A DNA stretch of 64,000 nucleotides. It comes from Microvirga calopogonii (GTDB taxonomy: Bacteria; Pseudomonadota; Alphaproteobacteria; Rhizobiales; Beijerinckiaceae). The notes below the pieces were generated by a model. It saw nothing but the letters and a program-made list of their open reading frames with translations, made no database searches and had not been told where the DNA came from. Each line of letters opens with the position of its first letter. The stretch's first letter is position 1. Below, one piece after another: positions 46,046 to 56,630 of this stretch. The stretch is taken from contig NZ_QDGA01000002.1 in NCBI RefSeq assembly GCF_003347665.1, positions 310,001 through 374,000 on the forward strand, read 5' to 3'. A program made the position numbers and the translations under genes.

Positions 46046-46534
46046 ATGACCGAGATGTTCCAACCTATCGTCGTCTATGTGGATGCGGATGCCTGCCCGG
46101 TGAAGCCCGAGATCTACCGAGTCGCCGAGCGGCACGGCGTCAACGTCTTCGTGGTCTCGAACGCCTTCCTCCAGGTACCGCAGAATCCCCTGATCGAGCG
46201 CGTCGTGGTGAGTTCCGGCTTCGACGCAGCCGATGACTGGATCGCCGAGCGCGCCCGGCGCGGCGCCATCGTGATCACCGCCGACATCCCGCTCGCGAGC
46301 CGCTGCGTGAAGGCCGGCGCCGAGGTGATCGGCCCCACCGGCAAACCCTTCACGGAAGCCTCCGTCGGCATGGCGCTCGCCACCCGCAACCTGATGGAGG
46401 ACCTGCGCGCCATGGGCGAGGTGACCGGCGGGCCGAAACCGTTTTCGCAGAAGGACCGCTCGGCCTTCCTCTCCGCGCTCGACGTGGCGATCAACCGGCT
46501 CAAGCGCGCGGGATTTGTCTCAGGCGCTCCTTGA
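46046..46534 (+). CDS. YaiI/YqxD family protein (UPF0178)
   Basis: A 162-residue NYN/PIN-like fold protein of the UPF0178 family. It has [22 protein letters not shown] with the conserved acidic residues, then [28 protein letters not shown]. Members are predicted metal-dependent nucleases, but no role is proven. ATG 46046 gives the usual start; ATG 46055 is possible. Its last 35 bases overlap the end of the convergent ccmG gene. Confidence 0.9.
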   Translation: MTEMFQPIVVYVDADACPVKPEIYRVAERHGVNVFVVSNAFLQVPQNPLIERVVVSSGFDAADDWIAERARRGAIVITADIPLASRCVKAGAEVIGPTGKPFTEASVGMALATRNLMEDLRAMGEVTGGPKPFSQKDRSAFLSALDVAINRLKRAGFVSGAP

Positions 46535-47078
46535 AACTCGCAAAATTCTCCGGCGTCAGCGGGCCGATATGCTTGTAGCGGATGGTGCCGTCCGGGCCGA
46601 CGATGAAGGTTTCGGGCACGCCGTAGACGCCCCAGTCGATGGAGGCGCGGCCGTTCGGATCGACGCCGACGGCGGTATAAGGATTGCCGAGCGCGCCGAG
46701 AAAGCGGCGGGCATTGTCGGGATTGTCCTTCTGGTTGATGCCGACCACCCGGATCGATGGATCCTTGGCGAGATCCACCAGCAGCGGATGCTCCTGACGG
46801 CACGGGGCGCACCAGGAAGCCCACACATTCACCACCGTCACGCGGCCCTTGAGATCCTGGTTCGAGAAGCCGGGCACGGGCTGGCCGTTGGCCATAAGGC
46901 CTTCGAGCGGCGCGAGACTGAAGGTCGGCACGGGCTTGTTGATCAGGACCGAGGGCACCTCGGCAGGGTTTCTCCCCGAGATCAGCTGCACGCCGAAGAG
47001 CACCACCAGCGCGCCGAAGACGAGCGCGGGCAGCAGGAAGATGAGGCGGAGGCGCGGGCGCTCGGCGGCTTTAGCCAC
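46500..47078 (-). CDS. ccmG: Thiol:disulfide interchange protein CcmG/DsbE
   Basis: A 192-residue membrane-tethered thioredoxin. One N-terminal span ([21 protein letters not shown]) anchors a periplasmic domain with Cys90-Ala-Pro-Cys93 in [15 protein letters not shown], and [12 protein letters not shown] as the cis-proline loop. It reduces apocytochrome c or CcmH for heme attachment. The start is GTG 47078, which overlaps the ccmD stop by 8 bases. It ends the ccmC-ccmD-ccmG unit. Confidence 0.95.
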   Translation of the reverse strand: MAKAAERPRLRLIFLLPALVFGALVVLFGVQLISGRNPAEVPSVLINKPVPTFSLAPLEGLMANGQPVPGFSNQDLKGRVTVVNVWASWCAPCRQEHPLLVDLAKDPSIRVVGINQKDNPDNARRFLGALGNPYTAVGVDPNGRASIDWGVYGVPETFIVGPDGTIRYKHIGPLTPENFASFKERLRQIPRA

Positions 47079-47226
47079 GGCGGGACCTCCGGCCGATGCC
47101 GCGCGATTCGAGCTCGGCCAGCGCGCGCACCTGGATGCGGTGATCGATTACCGCGCGCAGGATCAATCCGGCGATCACCAGCGCTGTCAGTATATAGGAG
47201 AATGCGATGAAGAACGTGTGCGACAT
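47071..47226 (-). CDS. ccmD: Heme exporter protein CcmD
   Basis: A 51-residue protein, MSHTFFIAFSYILTALVIAG at the start, with one membrane span and a basic C-terminal tail ([13 protein letters not shown]), exactly the CcmD pattern. It lies 3 bases after ccmC and overlaps the ccmG start. CcmD releases holo-CcmE from the CcmABC complex. Confidence 0.9.
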   Translation of the reverse strand: MSHTFFIAFSYILTALVIAGLILRAVIDHRIQVRALAELESRGIGRRSRRG

Positions 47227-47229
47227 CGT

Positions 47230-47970
47230 TCAGGCCGCCTGTGCATCGAGGCGCTCGGCCTCGAGGATCGTGAGCGTACGGACCCGGCGGCGCAGGATCT
47301 CGGTGCGCATGCCGGAGAGATGCAGCGCGACTCCCACCAGGGTGAAGGCGACGGCCATCACCAGGAGCGGCACGAGCATGGAGGAATGAATCGTTGGCCC
47401 GCCGAGGCGGAACACGGAGGCCGGCTGGTGCAGGGTGTTCCACCAATCGACGGAAAACTTCACGATCGGCACGTTCACCGCGCCCACGAGGGTCAGGATC
47501 GACACGGCCCGGGCGGCGCGGTTCGGCTCCTCGATGGCGCGCCAGAGCGCCAGGATGCCGAGATAGATCAGCAGCATCACCAGCATGGAGGTGAGCCGGG
47601 CGTCCCATTGCCAATAGGTGCCCCACATGGGCTTGCCCCAGAGCGAGCCGGTGACGAGGCAGATCAGCGTGAAGGCCGCCCCGATGGGCGCGGCCGCCTT
47701 CTGCGACACGTCGGCGAGCGGATGGCGCCAGACGAGCGTGCCGAACGCGGAAGCCGCCATCGTCATGTAGAAGAACAGGGACAGCCACGCCGCCGGGACA
47801 TGGATGTACATGATCTTGACCGTCTCGCCCTGCTGGTAATCGGCCGGCGCCGTGAACCAGACCATGTAGAGCCCGACGGCCAGGAGCAGCGCAGCCAAGC
47901 CTCCCACCCACGGCAGAAGCGCGCCGCTGAGGCTCATGAAGCGGGTCGGATTGGCAAGCTCTCGGATCAT
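47230..47970 (-). CDS. ccmC: Heme exporter protein CcmC
   Basis: A 246-residue six-span membrane protein of the heme-handling family. It has MYIHVPAAWLSLFFYM, with one heme-ligand His, and the tryptophan-rich WWD motif SLWGKPMWGTYWQWDARLTS. GGPTIHSSMLVPL contains the second ligand His. It loads heme onto CcmE in the periplasm. The frame is open to 48072, but ATG 47970 (MIRELANPTRFM) gives the normal length. It is unusually separated from ccmB by about 4.3 kb. Confidence 0.94.
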   Translation of the reverse strand: MIRELANPTRFMSLSGALLPWVGGLAALLLAVGLYMVWFTAPADYQQGETVKIMYIHVPAAWLSLFFYMTMAASAFGTLVWRHPLADVSQKAAAPIGAAFTLICLVTGSLWGKPMWGTYWQWDARLTSMLVMLLIYLGILALWRAIEEPNRAARAVSILTLVGAVNVPIVKFSVDWWNTLHQPASVFRLGGPTIHSSMLVPLLVMAVAFTLVGVALHLSGMRTEILRRRVRTLTILEAERLDAQAA

Positions 47971-48142
47971 GGGTTCGATGTAGCGGTCTTGAATTGCACC
48001 TGCAACGGAGACATCGCCGCAAGTCGCGTAACGTTTTCGCCAGAAAGCCGCTTTTAAGGATGTCCAGGGCATTTGGGCATTCCGGAAATGTGCGTAGGAC
48101 CTTGGCTTTTCTGTTTGACCAGATGCGAACCCTTTTCACGTC

Positions 48143-48223
48143 ATGGCCGGGCTTGTCCGGCCATCCCGGTCTAATGAAGCGCCGCGCCTCTCGCATCGGG
48201 ATCACCGGCACATGGCCGGTGAT
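48143..48223. repeat. Double-hairpin dispersed repeat
   Basis: Two hairpins: ATGGCCGG/CCGGCCAT (48143-48150 and 48157-48164) and ATCACCGGC/GCCGGTGAT (48201-48209 and 48215-48223). Both arms are exact. The second hairpin recurs at 38938-38960. The composition matches palindromic repeats scattered through Methylobacteriaceae and Bradyrhizobium genomes. It occupies the gap between ccmC and the M23 peptidase gene. Confidence 0.7.
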
Positions 48224-48303
48224 GACGTGAGTGTTAAGTCCTCCCGCCTTTCATCCGCCACGCGGAACGGCCTATAATCCCGCATCAATGTTGCGGAGCG
48301 ATC

Positions 48304-49290
48304 ATGCGCCTTGGACTTTCAAGCCTTGTCGGCCTCACCCTCGCTCTTCCAGCCGCCGCGCAGGACATCTCCCTGCGCCTGCCCGTCGCCTGCGAGATCG
48401 GCCGCACCTGCTTCATCCAGCATTACGTGGACCGTGACCCGTCGCCGGCCGCGAGCGATTATCAATGCGGCACCCTCACCTACGACAAGCATGACGGCAC
48501 CGATATCCGGATTCCGACCATGGCCGCCCAGAAGGCCGGCGTCGATGTGATCGCCGCGGCCGATGGCAAGGTGCTGCGGACCCGCGACGGCGTCGAGGAT
48601 GTTTCGATCAGCGGGCGGGGACGGGACAGCGTCGCCAATACCGAATGCGGCAACGGCGCCGTGATCGACCACGGCAATGGCTGGGAAGCACAGTATTGCC
48701 ACATGGCGAAGGGCAGCCTCGCGGTGAAGCCGGGCGACCCGGTAAAAACCGGCGATCGGATCGGCAGGATCGGCCTGTCGGGCATGACGGAATTTCCGCA
48801 CCTGCACTTCACCCTGCGCAAGGACGGCAAGCCGATCGATCCCTTCGCCTATGGCGCGCCTGACAAATCCTGCGGCGGCGGCAAATCGCTGTGGGAGGCT
48901 TCGCTCCAGCGCGCCCTCGCCTATCAGGGCGGCAGCGTCCTCAACAAGGGCTTCGCTCCCGGCCCCGTCACCATGGAAGCCATCGAGTCCGGCGCGGCCG
49001 AACAGGACATCCCGACGACGAGGTCCCCTGCCCTCGTGGCCTTTGTCCGGGCCATCGGCCTGAAAGGCGGCGACATTCAGACGCTCACCCTGTTCGATTC
49101 CGACGGCAAGCCCTTGGCCCAGAACAGGGCCCCGCCCCTCGACCGCGACAAGGCGCAGTGGATGGCCTTCGCCGGCGTGAAGCAGCCGCAGGGCGGTTTC
49201 CGGCCCGGCCTCTATCGTGCCATCTATCGGGTAGAGCGGGACGGCAAACCCGCCATCGAGCAGGCCTTCGGGATCAGCCTGAGGCCATGA
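48304..49290 (+). CDS. Exported M23-family peptidase (LytM/EnvC type)
   Basis: A 328-residue exported protein. The signal peptide MRLGLSSLVGLTLALPAAA is cleaved before QDIS. The LytM zinc site is complete: His63 and Asp67 in YDKHDGTDI, and His166/His168 in FPHLHF, with His133 in QYCHMAKG. It may therefore be an active peptidoglycan endopeptidase rather than a degenerate activator. Residues about 190-328 form an extra C-terminal domain of unknown type. It lies within the block that separates ccmC from ccmB. Confidence 0.88.
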   Translation: MRLGLSSLVGLTLALPAAAQDISLRLPVACEIGRTCFIQHYVDRDPSPAASDYQCGTLTYDKHDGTDIRIPTMAAQKAGVDVIAAADGKVLRTRDGVEDVSISGRGRDSVANTECGNGAVIDHGNGWEAQYCHMAKGSLAVKPGDPVKTGDRIGRIGLSGMTEFPHLHFTLRKDGKPIDPFAYGAPDKSCGGGKSLWEASLQRALAYQGGSVLNKGFAPGPVTMEAIESGAAEQDIPTTRSPALVAFVRAIGLKGGDIQTLTLFDSDGKPLAQNRAPPLDRDKAQWMAFAGVKQPQGGFRPGLYRAIYRVERDGKPAIEQAFGISLRP

Positions 49291-49401
49291 CGCAAGGAAA
49301 GTGGCGGCCGGGGGCTCAGGGACCGTCTCAAGCGGCTGTACCGGCTTTTGGACTTTTCGTCTTGGACATATGGCGATACCCCCCGGCCACGGGCTCAAAT
49401 T

Positions 49402-49466
49402 GTAGACTATAGTCTACATATCACGTCAAGTGAATTGTGACGCTGAGTCCGTGGACGCTCAGTCTA
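49402..49466 (+). promoter_or_regulatory. C-box-like operators upstream of the XRE regulator
   Basis: A perfect 16-bp palindrome, GTAGACTATAGTCTAC (49402-49417), and an imperfect second copy, GTGGACGCTCAGTCTAC (49450-49466), both followed by ATA, so that AGTCTACATA recurs exactly 50 bases apart. The GACT/AGTC core resembles the C-boxes bound by controller proteins of restriction-modification systems. The second box ends 20 bases before the XRE start codon, as expected for autoregulation. Confidence 0.65.
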
Positions 49467-49486
49467 CATAAGGGCCTCATGCGCCC

Positions 49487-49726
49487 ATGGAAAACTACAA
49501 GCGAATTCTCGGTCAGAACCTGCGCAAGGCTCGTGAAGCGCTCCAGCTTTCACAGGAGGAGCTGGCGCATGAAATCGATATCGACCGAACCTACATATCG
49601 GGAATCGAGCGCGGCGTGCGCAATCCATCGCTCGACGTCATCGCAAAAATCGCTCAACGTCTCAAGACGACACCGGCCGCTCTACTGACGCGCCCAGCGC
49701 AGAGCAGGCGCTCAGAATCAGCCTGA
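49487..49726 (+). CDS. Small XRE-family regulator, controller (C) protein-like
   Basis: A 79-residue single-domain helix-turn-helix protein. Residues about 9-63 form an HTH_3 domain: LGQNLRKAREALQLSQEELA, with the recognition helix in IDIDRTYISGIERGVRNPS. The size, the DRTYISGIERG sequence and the GACT/AGTC operators upstream are typical of controller proteins that time restriction-modification expression. However, no methylase or endonuclease gene is nearby, so it is an orphan or has been recruited to other targets. Confidence 0.85.
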   Translation: MENYKRILGQNLRKAREALQLSQEELAHEIDIDRTYISGIERGVRNPSLDVIAKIAQRLKTTPAALLTRPAQSRRSESA

Positions 49727-49759
49727 GTGCCTGGCTCATTATTTCGCTCTTCCCTAAGC

Positions 49760-49870
49760 CCTCATCCTGAGGGGATTGCGTCAGCAATCCGTCTCGAAGG
49801 ACGAGGGCGCCTCCAGTGCTCTCTGGAGCCTCCTTCGAGACGGTCGCTGCGCGACCTCCTCAGGATGAGG
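49760..49870. repeat. Long imperfect palindromic repeat
   Basis: The outer arms CCTCATCCTGAGG (49760-49772) and CCTCAGGATGAGG (49858-49870) are exact complements. Inner arms CGTCTCGAAGGA (49790-49801) and TCCTTCGAGACG (49830-49841) extend the structure. This CCTCATCCTGAGG/CGTCTCGAAGGA pattern is a common dispersed repeat in Hyphomicrobiales. The stop codon of the monooxygenase-like gene lies inside it. Confidence 0.75.
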
Positions 49871-50264
49871 TCGAGATTGATGGATCAGACTTTGAGGCCG
49901 AGGCCTCGGATGAGACAGGATCATGCACCACCCGGCTGTCGGCCGGCGCCTGTTCGCGCTCGTTGAGGCCGTAATCGCGGATCACACCGGCAACCCGCAG
50001 ACGGTAATCGCGGAAGACGCCGGCACGGCCGGCGCCTTGTGTGCTGCGATGCGACGGCAGGTTCCGCCACGCCCGCACCGCCTCCTCGTCGCGCCAGAAG
50101 GACAGCGACAAAAGCTTGCCCGGCTCGGTCAGGCTCTGGAAGCGCTCGACGGAGATGAAGCCGTCCATCTCCATCAGATCGGAGCGCAGCGCCGCCGCGA
50201 GACCGAGATAATCCCGCTTCCCGTCCTCCCCGTCAGGCCAGACTTCGAAGATCACCGCGATCAT
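49860..50264 (-). CDS. Antibiotic biosynthesis monooxygenase (ABM)-domain protein
   Basis: A 134-residue protein. Residues 1-100 match the ABM ferredoxin-like fold (MIAVIFEVWPDG, MDGFISVERFQSL, LLSLSFWRDEEAVRAWRN). The family includes small quinone- or heme-degrading monooxygenases. The last 30 residues (from about VVHDPVSSEAS) look unlike the family, and the stop lies inside a palindromic repeat, so insertion of the repeat probably gave the gene a new 3' end. Its ATG overlaps the stop of the NIPSNAP gene by 4 bases, so the two are coupled. Confidence 0.82.
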   Translation of the reverse strand: MIAVIFEVWPDGEDGKRDYLGLAAALRSDLMEMDGFISVERFQSLTEPGKLLSLSFWRDEEAVRAWRNLPSHRSTQGAGRAGVFRDYRLRVAGVIRDYGLNEREQAPADSRVVHDPVSSEASASKSDPSISTSS

Positions 50265-50590
50265 GGTTTGACAAGCTCCGTATGAGGGCCGGAGGCCAGC
50301 CGCAGGAAGATCCGGTCCTCCCGGCGGATGAACTGTTCCCTTTTAGCAAACTCATAATTGGCCCGCCCCATCGGATCGTTGCGCAGGCGCTCGCGATAGG
50401 CCTCGTAATCGCTTAGGCTGCCGATGTTGTAGACGCCATAGGCCGTCGTGGCGGAGCCTTCGTGCGGCGCGTAATAGCCGATGAGGTCCGCGCCGCAGCG
50501 GGGAATGGCCTGGCCCCAGTTGCGGGCATATTCCTCGAAGGCGGATACCTTGAACGGATCGATCTCGTAGCGAATGAAGCAGGTGATCAT
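50261..50590 (-). CDS. NIPSNAP-family protein
   Basis: A 109-residue protein of the dimeric alpha/beta-barrel NIPSNAP family: MITCFIRYEIDPFKVSAFEE, then GQAIPRCGADLIGYYAPHEG and NDPMGRANYEFAKREQFI. Function is not established; bacterial members often pair with ABM proteins, as here. The start at ATG 50590 is clear, although the frame is open further upstream. It is divergent from the ArsR-type regulator, which may control it. Confidence 0.85.
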   Translation of the reverse strand: MITCFIRYEIDPFKVSAFEEYARNWGQAIPRCGADLIGYYAPHEGSATTAYGVYNIGSLSDYEAYRERLRNDPMGRANYEFAKREQFIRREDRIFLRLASGPHTELVKP

Positions 50591-50668
50591 CTTGAACCTT
50601 GCTGTTGGCTGGAACACGCCCCCTTCTAGCTGATTGTATGACGTCGATGGTTCGGCTATGATCGAAGT

Positions 50669-51346
50669 ATGAAAGAAGGACCCGTCATCGCCTCCGTGGC
50701 TGCGCTCCTCGGCGATCCGGCCCGAGCCAACATCCTCACCGCCCTCATGGACGGGCGGGCTTTGACCGTGAGCGAGTTGGCCGAAGCGGCTGGCGTCACG
50801 CTCCAGACGGCCAGCGGCCACCTCGCCAAGCTCGATGCCGCGAACCTGCTGACGGCGGAGAAGCAGGGCCGGCACCGTTATTTCCGGCTTTCGGGCCCGG
50901 ACGTGGCGCAGGTTCTGGAGGCCCTGATGGGTTTGGCGCAGCGCACGGGCGCCACCCGCGTCAGAACGGGTCCGAAGGATGCGGCGCTCCGGTCCGCCCG
51001 GGTCTGTTACGACCATCTCGCGGGAGAACGCGGCGTCGCGCTGCTGAAGGGAGCACAGCGCCAAGGTCTCATCGAGGGCGGACAGGATCTGGCCCTTACG
51101 CCCAAGGGCCGTACCTTCTTCGCCGATTTCGGCATCGATCTCGCGCGGCTCGAAAACGGCCGCCGCCCCGTCTGTCGCGCCTGTCTCGACTGGAGCGAGC
51201 GCCACAGTCATCTCGGCGGCGCACTCGGCGCGGCGATCCTCTCCACGATGATCGACCGACAATGGGTCCGGCGCGATGCCGGTCGCGTTCTCACCTTCAC
51301 CTGCGAGGGCATCGAAGGATTCGATGCAGCCTTCAGCCCATCGTAA
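50669..51346 (+). CDS. ArsR-type winged-helix regulator
   Basis: A 225-residue protein. The N-terminal 85 residues form an ArsR-type winged helix (IASVAALLGDPARANILTALMDG, LTVSELAEAAGVTLQTASGHLAKLDAANLL, KQGRHRYFRL). The C-terminal part has a longer domain with CRACLDWSERHSHLGGALG, containing two close cysteines and two histidines that could bind a ligand or metal. It is divergent from the NIPSNAP-ABM pair by 78 bases, the usual arrangement for a repressor of that operon. Confidence 0.88.
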   Translation: MKEGPVIASVAALLGDPARANILTALMDGRALTVSELAEAAGVTLQTASGHLAKLDAANLLTAEKQGRHRYFRLSGPDVAQVLEALMGLAQRTGATRVRTGPKDAALRSARVCYDHLAGERGVALLKGAQRQGLIEGGQDLALTPKGRTFFADFGIDLARLENGRRPVCRACLDWSERHSHLGGALGAAILSTMIDRQWVRRDAGRVLTFTCEGIEGFDAAFSPS

Positions 51347-51352
51347 CGGCCA

Positions 51353-52234
51353 TTACAGCGGCTTCTCGAACCAGTGGTGAGCATAGGGCTCGCTGTTGAA
51401 GGGCGTGACTTCCTCATAGCCCTCGCGGCGGTACAAGGCCTGCGCCTCCGTCAGGGAGCGGTTGGTTTCCAGATGCAGTCTGACGAGACCGACGTCGCGC
51501 GCCTTTTCCTCGAGCGCCCGCAGCACCCTTCTGGCGATCCCGAGTCCGCGCGCGGACGGCGCGGTCCACATCCGCTTGACCTCGCCGGTGATGCCGTCTG
51601 CGACCTTAAGTGCGCCGCACCCGACGGGATGGCCATCGAGCCGGGCGACCATGAAGTATCCCGCCGGGGGCGTCATGTCCTCGACGCTGGCCGGGTTGCT
51701 TCTGGCCGGATCGAAGCCAATGTCGAACCGTTCGGCGAGCTCGCGGAAATACTGCTCCAGGCACGCACGCGCGGCCGCGCTGTCGGGCGCCTCGAGGTGC
51801 AGCTCCACGGCGCCTGCCCGCAGCAGACGTTCGACCTCGGCCATGGCGTTCACCAGTCGCTCGCGCTGCGCCGAATCGAGAGGCGACAAGAAGGAAGCGG
51901 CGAGATCGTCGGACAGTGCATCGTAGGTCGCCCGCTCCGCACACCCCTTCGGCGTCAGAACGGCGCGCCTGATCCGACCATCGCCCTGACCATTGCCGGT
52001 CTTCACGAGACCCTGCGTTTCGAGTGAGCGCAGCAAGCGGCTGACATAGCCGGAATCGAGCCCGAGCCGGTCGCGCAGAGCCCGCACGTCGACGCCATCC
52101 GGCCCGATCTCGTGCAGGAGCCGCGCCTCGCCCAGGGGACGGCCCCGCTGGAGATAGCTGTCCTCCAGCGCGCCGACATGTTGCGTGACGATGCGGTTGA
52201 AGCGGCGAACCTGATCGATCTGGCGCTGATCCAT
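51353..52234 (-). CDS. MarR-GNAT fusion: regulator/N-acetyltransferase
   Basis: A 293-residue two-domain protein. Residues about 1-140 form a MarR winged helix (LLHEIGPDGVDVRALRDRLGLDSGYVSRLLRSLETQGLV). Residues about 150-293 form a GNAT acetyltransferase (GEVKRMWTAPSARGLGIARRVLRAL, with the RGLGIA acetyl-CoA loop, and LHLETNRSLTEAQALYRREGYEEV). Such fusions occur widely in actinobacteria and Hyphomicrobiales; targets are unknown. A dyad, CTGACT-TT-AGTCAG, lies just before the ATG, probably an autoregulatory site. Confidence 0.92.
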   Translation of the reverse strand: MDQRQIDQVRRFNRIVTQHVGALEDSYLQRGRPLGEARLLHEIGPDGVDVRALRDRLGLDSGYVSRLLRSLETQGLVKTGNGQGDGRIRRAVLTPKGCAERATYDALSDDLAASFLSPLDSAQRERLVNAMAEVERLLRAGAVELHLEAPDSAAARACLEQYFRELAERFDIGFDPARSNPASVEDMTPPAGYFMVARLDGHPVGCGALKVADGITGEVKRMWTAPSARGLGIARRVLRALEEKARDVGLVRLHLETNRSLTEAQALYRREGYEEVTPFNSEPYAHHWFEKPL

Positions 52235-52237
52235 TGT

Positions 52238-52251
52238 CTGACTTTAGTCAG
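52238..52251 (-). promoter_or_regulatory. Dyad upstream of the MarR-GNAT gene
   Basis: CTGACTTTAGTCAG, with 6-bp arms separated by TT, starts 3 bases upstream of the ATG at 52234. MarR proteins usually repress themselves through such dyads. It would block ribosome or polymerase access when bound. Confidence 0.5.
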
Positions 52252-52284
52252 AGATCTTGTCTGGTGCAACCTGATCGAGGCGCC

Positions 52285-52953
52285 CTACTCTCCCGACCGC
52301 AGGGCCGCGGCCGCACCGATCGTTCCGATCACTGCGGCGATCAGCGACAGGGCGACCAAGACCAGGAAGGGCGTCGCGAAGGGAATCGTCCCGCCAAGGG
52401 CGGCATTGGCGGCCGAGACGCCGAAGATCAGCGTCGGGATCATGAAGGGCACGACCAGGATAGCCAGGATCAGCCCGCCGCGCCTCAAGGACGAGGTGAG
52501 GGCCGCGCCTACGGCACCGATGAAGGTGAGCGCGGGCGTGCCGACCAGCAAGGTCGCCACCATGGCGAGCATGCCTTCCGGCGACAGTGCCACGAGCAGA
52601 CCGAGGAAGGGCGCCGCGATGGCGAGCGGCAGGCCCGTGACGAGCCAATAGGCCACCACCTTGGCCAGCACGACGACCTCGAGGGGCGCGTGCGAGAGCC
52701 TCAGGAGATCAAGGGATCCATCCTCCTGATCGGCTTGGAACAGCCGGTCGAGGCCGATCAGGGTCGCGAGCAGTGCGGCGATCCAGAGGATGGCCGGCCC
52801 GATGCGCGAGAGCAGGTTGAGGTCGGGGCCGAGCGCGAAGGGGATGAGCGTCACGATCATCAGGAAGAAGATGAGCCCCATGACGCCCGAACCGCCGACG
52901 CGGGCGGCGAGCTTCAGGTCGCGGATCAGAAGGGCGCGGAAGGAGCGAATCAT
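52285..52953 (-). CDS. ccmB: Heme exporter protein CcmB
   Basis: A 222-residue membrane protein with six spans. It starts MIRSFRALLIRDLKLAARVGG and contains LDRLFQADQEDGSLDLLRLS, the diagnostic CcmB segment. With CcmA it forms the ABC module that releases holo-CcmE. Its ATG overlaps the ccmA stop by 4 bases. In many relatives ccmC follows directly, whereas here the next gene is a MarR-GNAT regulator. Confidence 0.95.
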   Translation of the reverse strand: MIRSFRALLIRDLKLAARVGGSGVMGLIFFLMIVTLIPFALGPDLNLLSRIGPAILWIAALLATLIGLDRLFQADQEDGSLDLLRLSHAPLEVVVLAKVVAYWLVTGLPLAIAAPFLGLLVALSPEGMLAMVATLLVGTPALTFIGAVGAALTSSLRRGGLILAILVVPFMIPTLIFGVSAANAALGGTIPFATPFLVLVALSLIAAVIGTIGAAAALRSGE

Positions 52954-53618
52954 GGGGCCTCTCCCGCCTCGCTCCACTCGGCCCCCTGCCCCACCGAGGA
53001 GACAGGGCTGACGCGTTCGATCCTGATCTCCTTCGCTTCCCTGAGGAACAGCGGCGAATGGGTCGTGGCCGCGATCATGCCGCCGGTCTCGCGGTGATGC
53101 TCGAGGAGAAGACGCAAGGTTTCCTGGGACGCGGCATCGAGTGCCGAGGTTGGCTCGTCGAGAAGCCAGAGCGGGCGTTCGGCCACCAGGAGACGGGCGA
53201 GCGCGACGCGGCGGCGCTGCCCGGCCGAGAGGTAGGCCACCGGCAGCCGGGCCGCATGGACGAGGCCGACGGCTTCGAGCGCGTCTCTCGGCTTCATCGC
53301 CGGATGCCCGAGGAAGTCGCGGGCGAAGGTCAGGTTCTCCTCCGCCGTAAGCGCTGCCTTCAGGGCGTCGCGGTGCCCCACGTAATGCAGACATTCGGGC
53401 AGGGTGCGCTCACCCGCCCCCTCCCAGAGGATCTTTCCGGCCGCGGGAGTGAGACGTCCGGCGAGCAGCTCCAGCAGGGTGGATTTGCCGGCGCCGTTGC
53501 GGCCGGTGATCACCAGGGCCCCGCCGGGCTCGAGGGTGAACGAAACCCCCTCGAAGATACGGCGCTCTCCCCGCTCGCAGGCCAAATTGTTAACGCTCAG
53601 ACGCAAACCCTGTCCCAA
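52950..53618 (-). CDS. ccmA: Heme ABC exporter ATP-binding protein CcmA
   Basis: A 222-residue ABC ATPase. Walker A is GRNGAGKST (residues 39-47), the signature is YLSAGQRRRVALARLL, and Walker B is LWLLDEPTSALD. Length and pairing with ccmB identify CcmA. The reported start is a TTG at 53618; a TTG 12 bases further in (VNNLACERG region nearby) is also possible, and no ATG is close. It is divergent from acnA, as in many Hyphomicrobiales. Confidence 0.94.
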   Translation of the reverse strand: MGQGLRLSVNNLACERGERRIFEGVSFTLEPGGALVITGRNGAGKSTLLELLAGRLTPAAGKILWEGAGERTLPECLHYVGHRDALKAALTAEENLTFARDFLGHPAMKPRDALEAVGLVHAARLPVAYLSAGQRRRVALARLLVAERPLWLLDEPTSALDAASQETLRLLLEHHRETGGMIAATTHSPLFLREAKEIRIERVSPVSSVGQGAEWSEAGEAP

Positions 53619-53835
53619 ACCCGGACCCCTGCCCTGATTGCACCCCAGAATGGTTCTAAACCGTGTAGCGGGATGGTTCGAAATGATCTATAGCACCCTC
53701 GGCTGCGCCGCGCGCCAAGGCGTCCAATCCGTCTCGCGCGCTTCTCCCCTGTCCGGGCGCCCCCGGAGCGGCGCGCGCTTATCGCGCTTTCGGCCGAACA
53801 CATGTTCGTAACCCAAATGCACGCGAGGATTCGCC

Positions 53836-56541
<2,706 letters not shown>

Positions 56542-56592
56542 GGCTTACGGCAAAGCGCCCGCTCTTCGGCAGAGGAACGGGCGGAGATTTGG

Positions 56593-56622
56593 AAAAAGGC
56601 GGCTTCTTCGGCCGCCTTTTTT
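56593..56622. terminator. Bidirectional rho-independent terminator between acnA and RTX2
   Basis: AAAAAGGCGGC (56593-56603) and GCCGCCTTTTTT (56611-56622) form an 11-bp stem around a 7-base loop, with A and T tracts on the two sides. It fits termination of acnA on the plus strand and of the convergent RTX gene on the minus strand. Confidence 0.9.
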
Positions 56623-56630
56623 CTTCGAGA

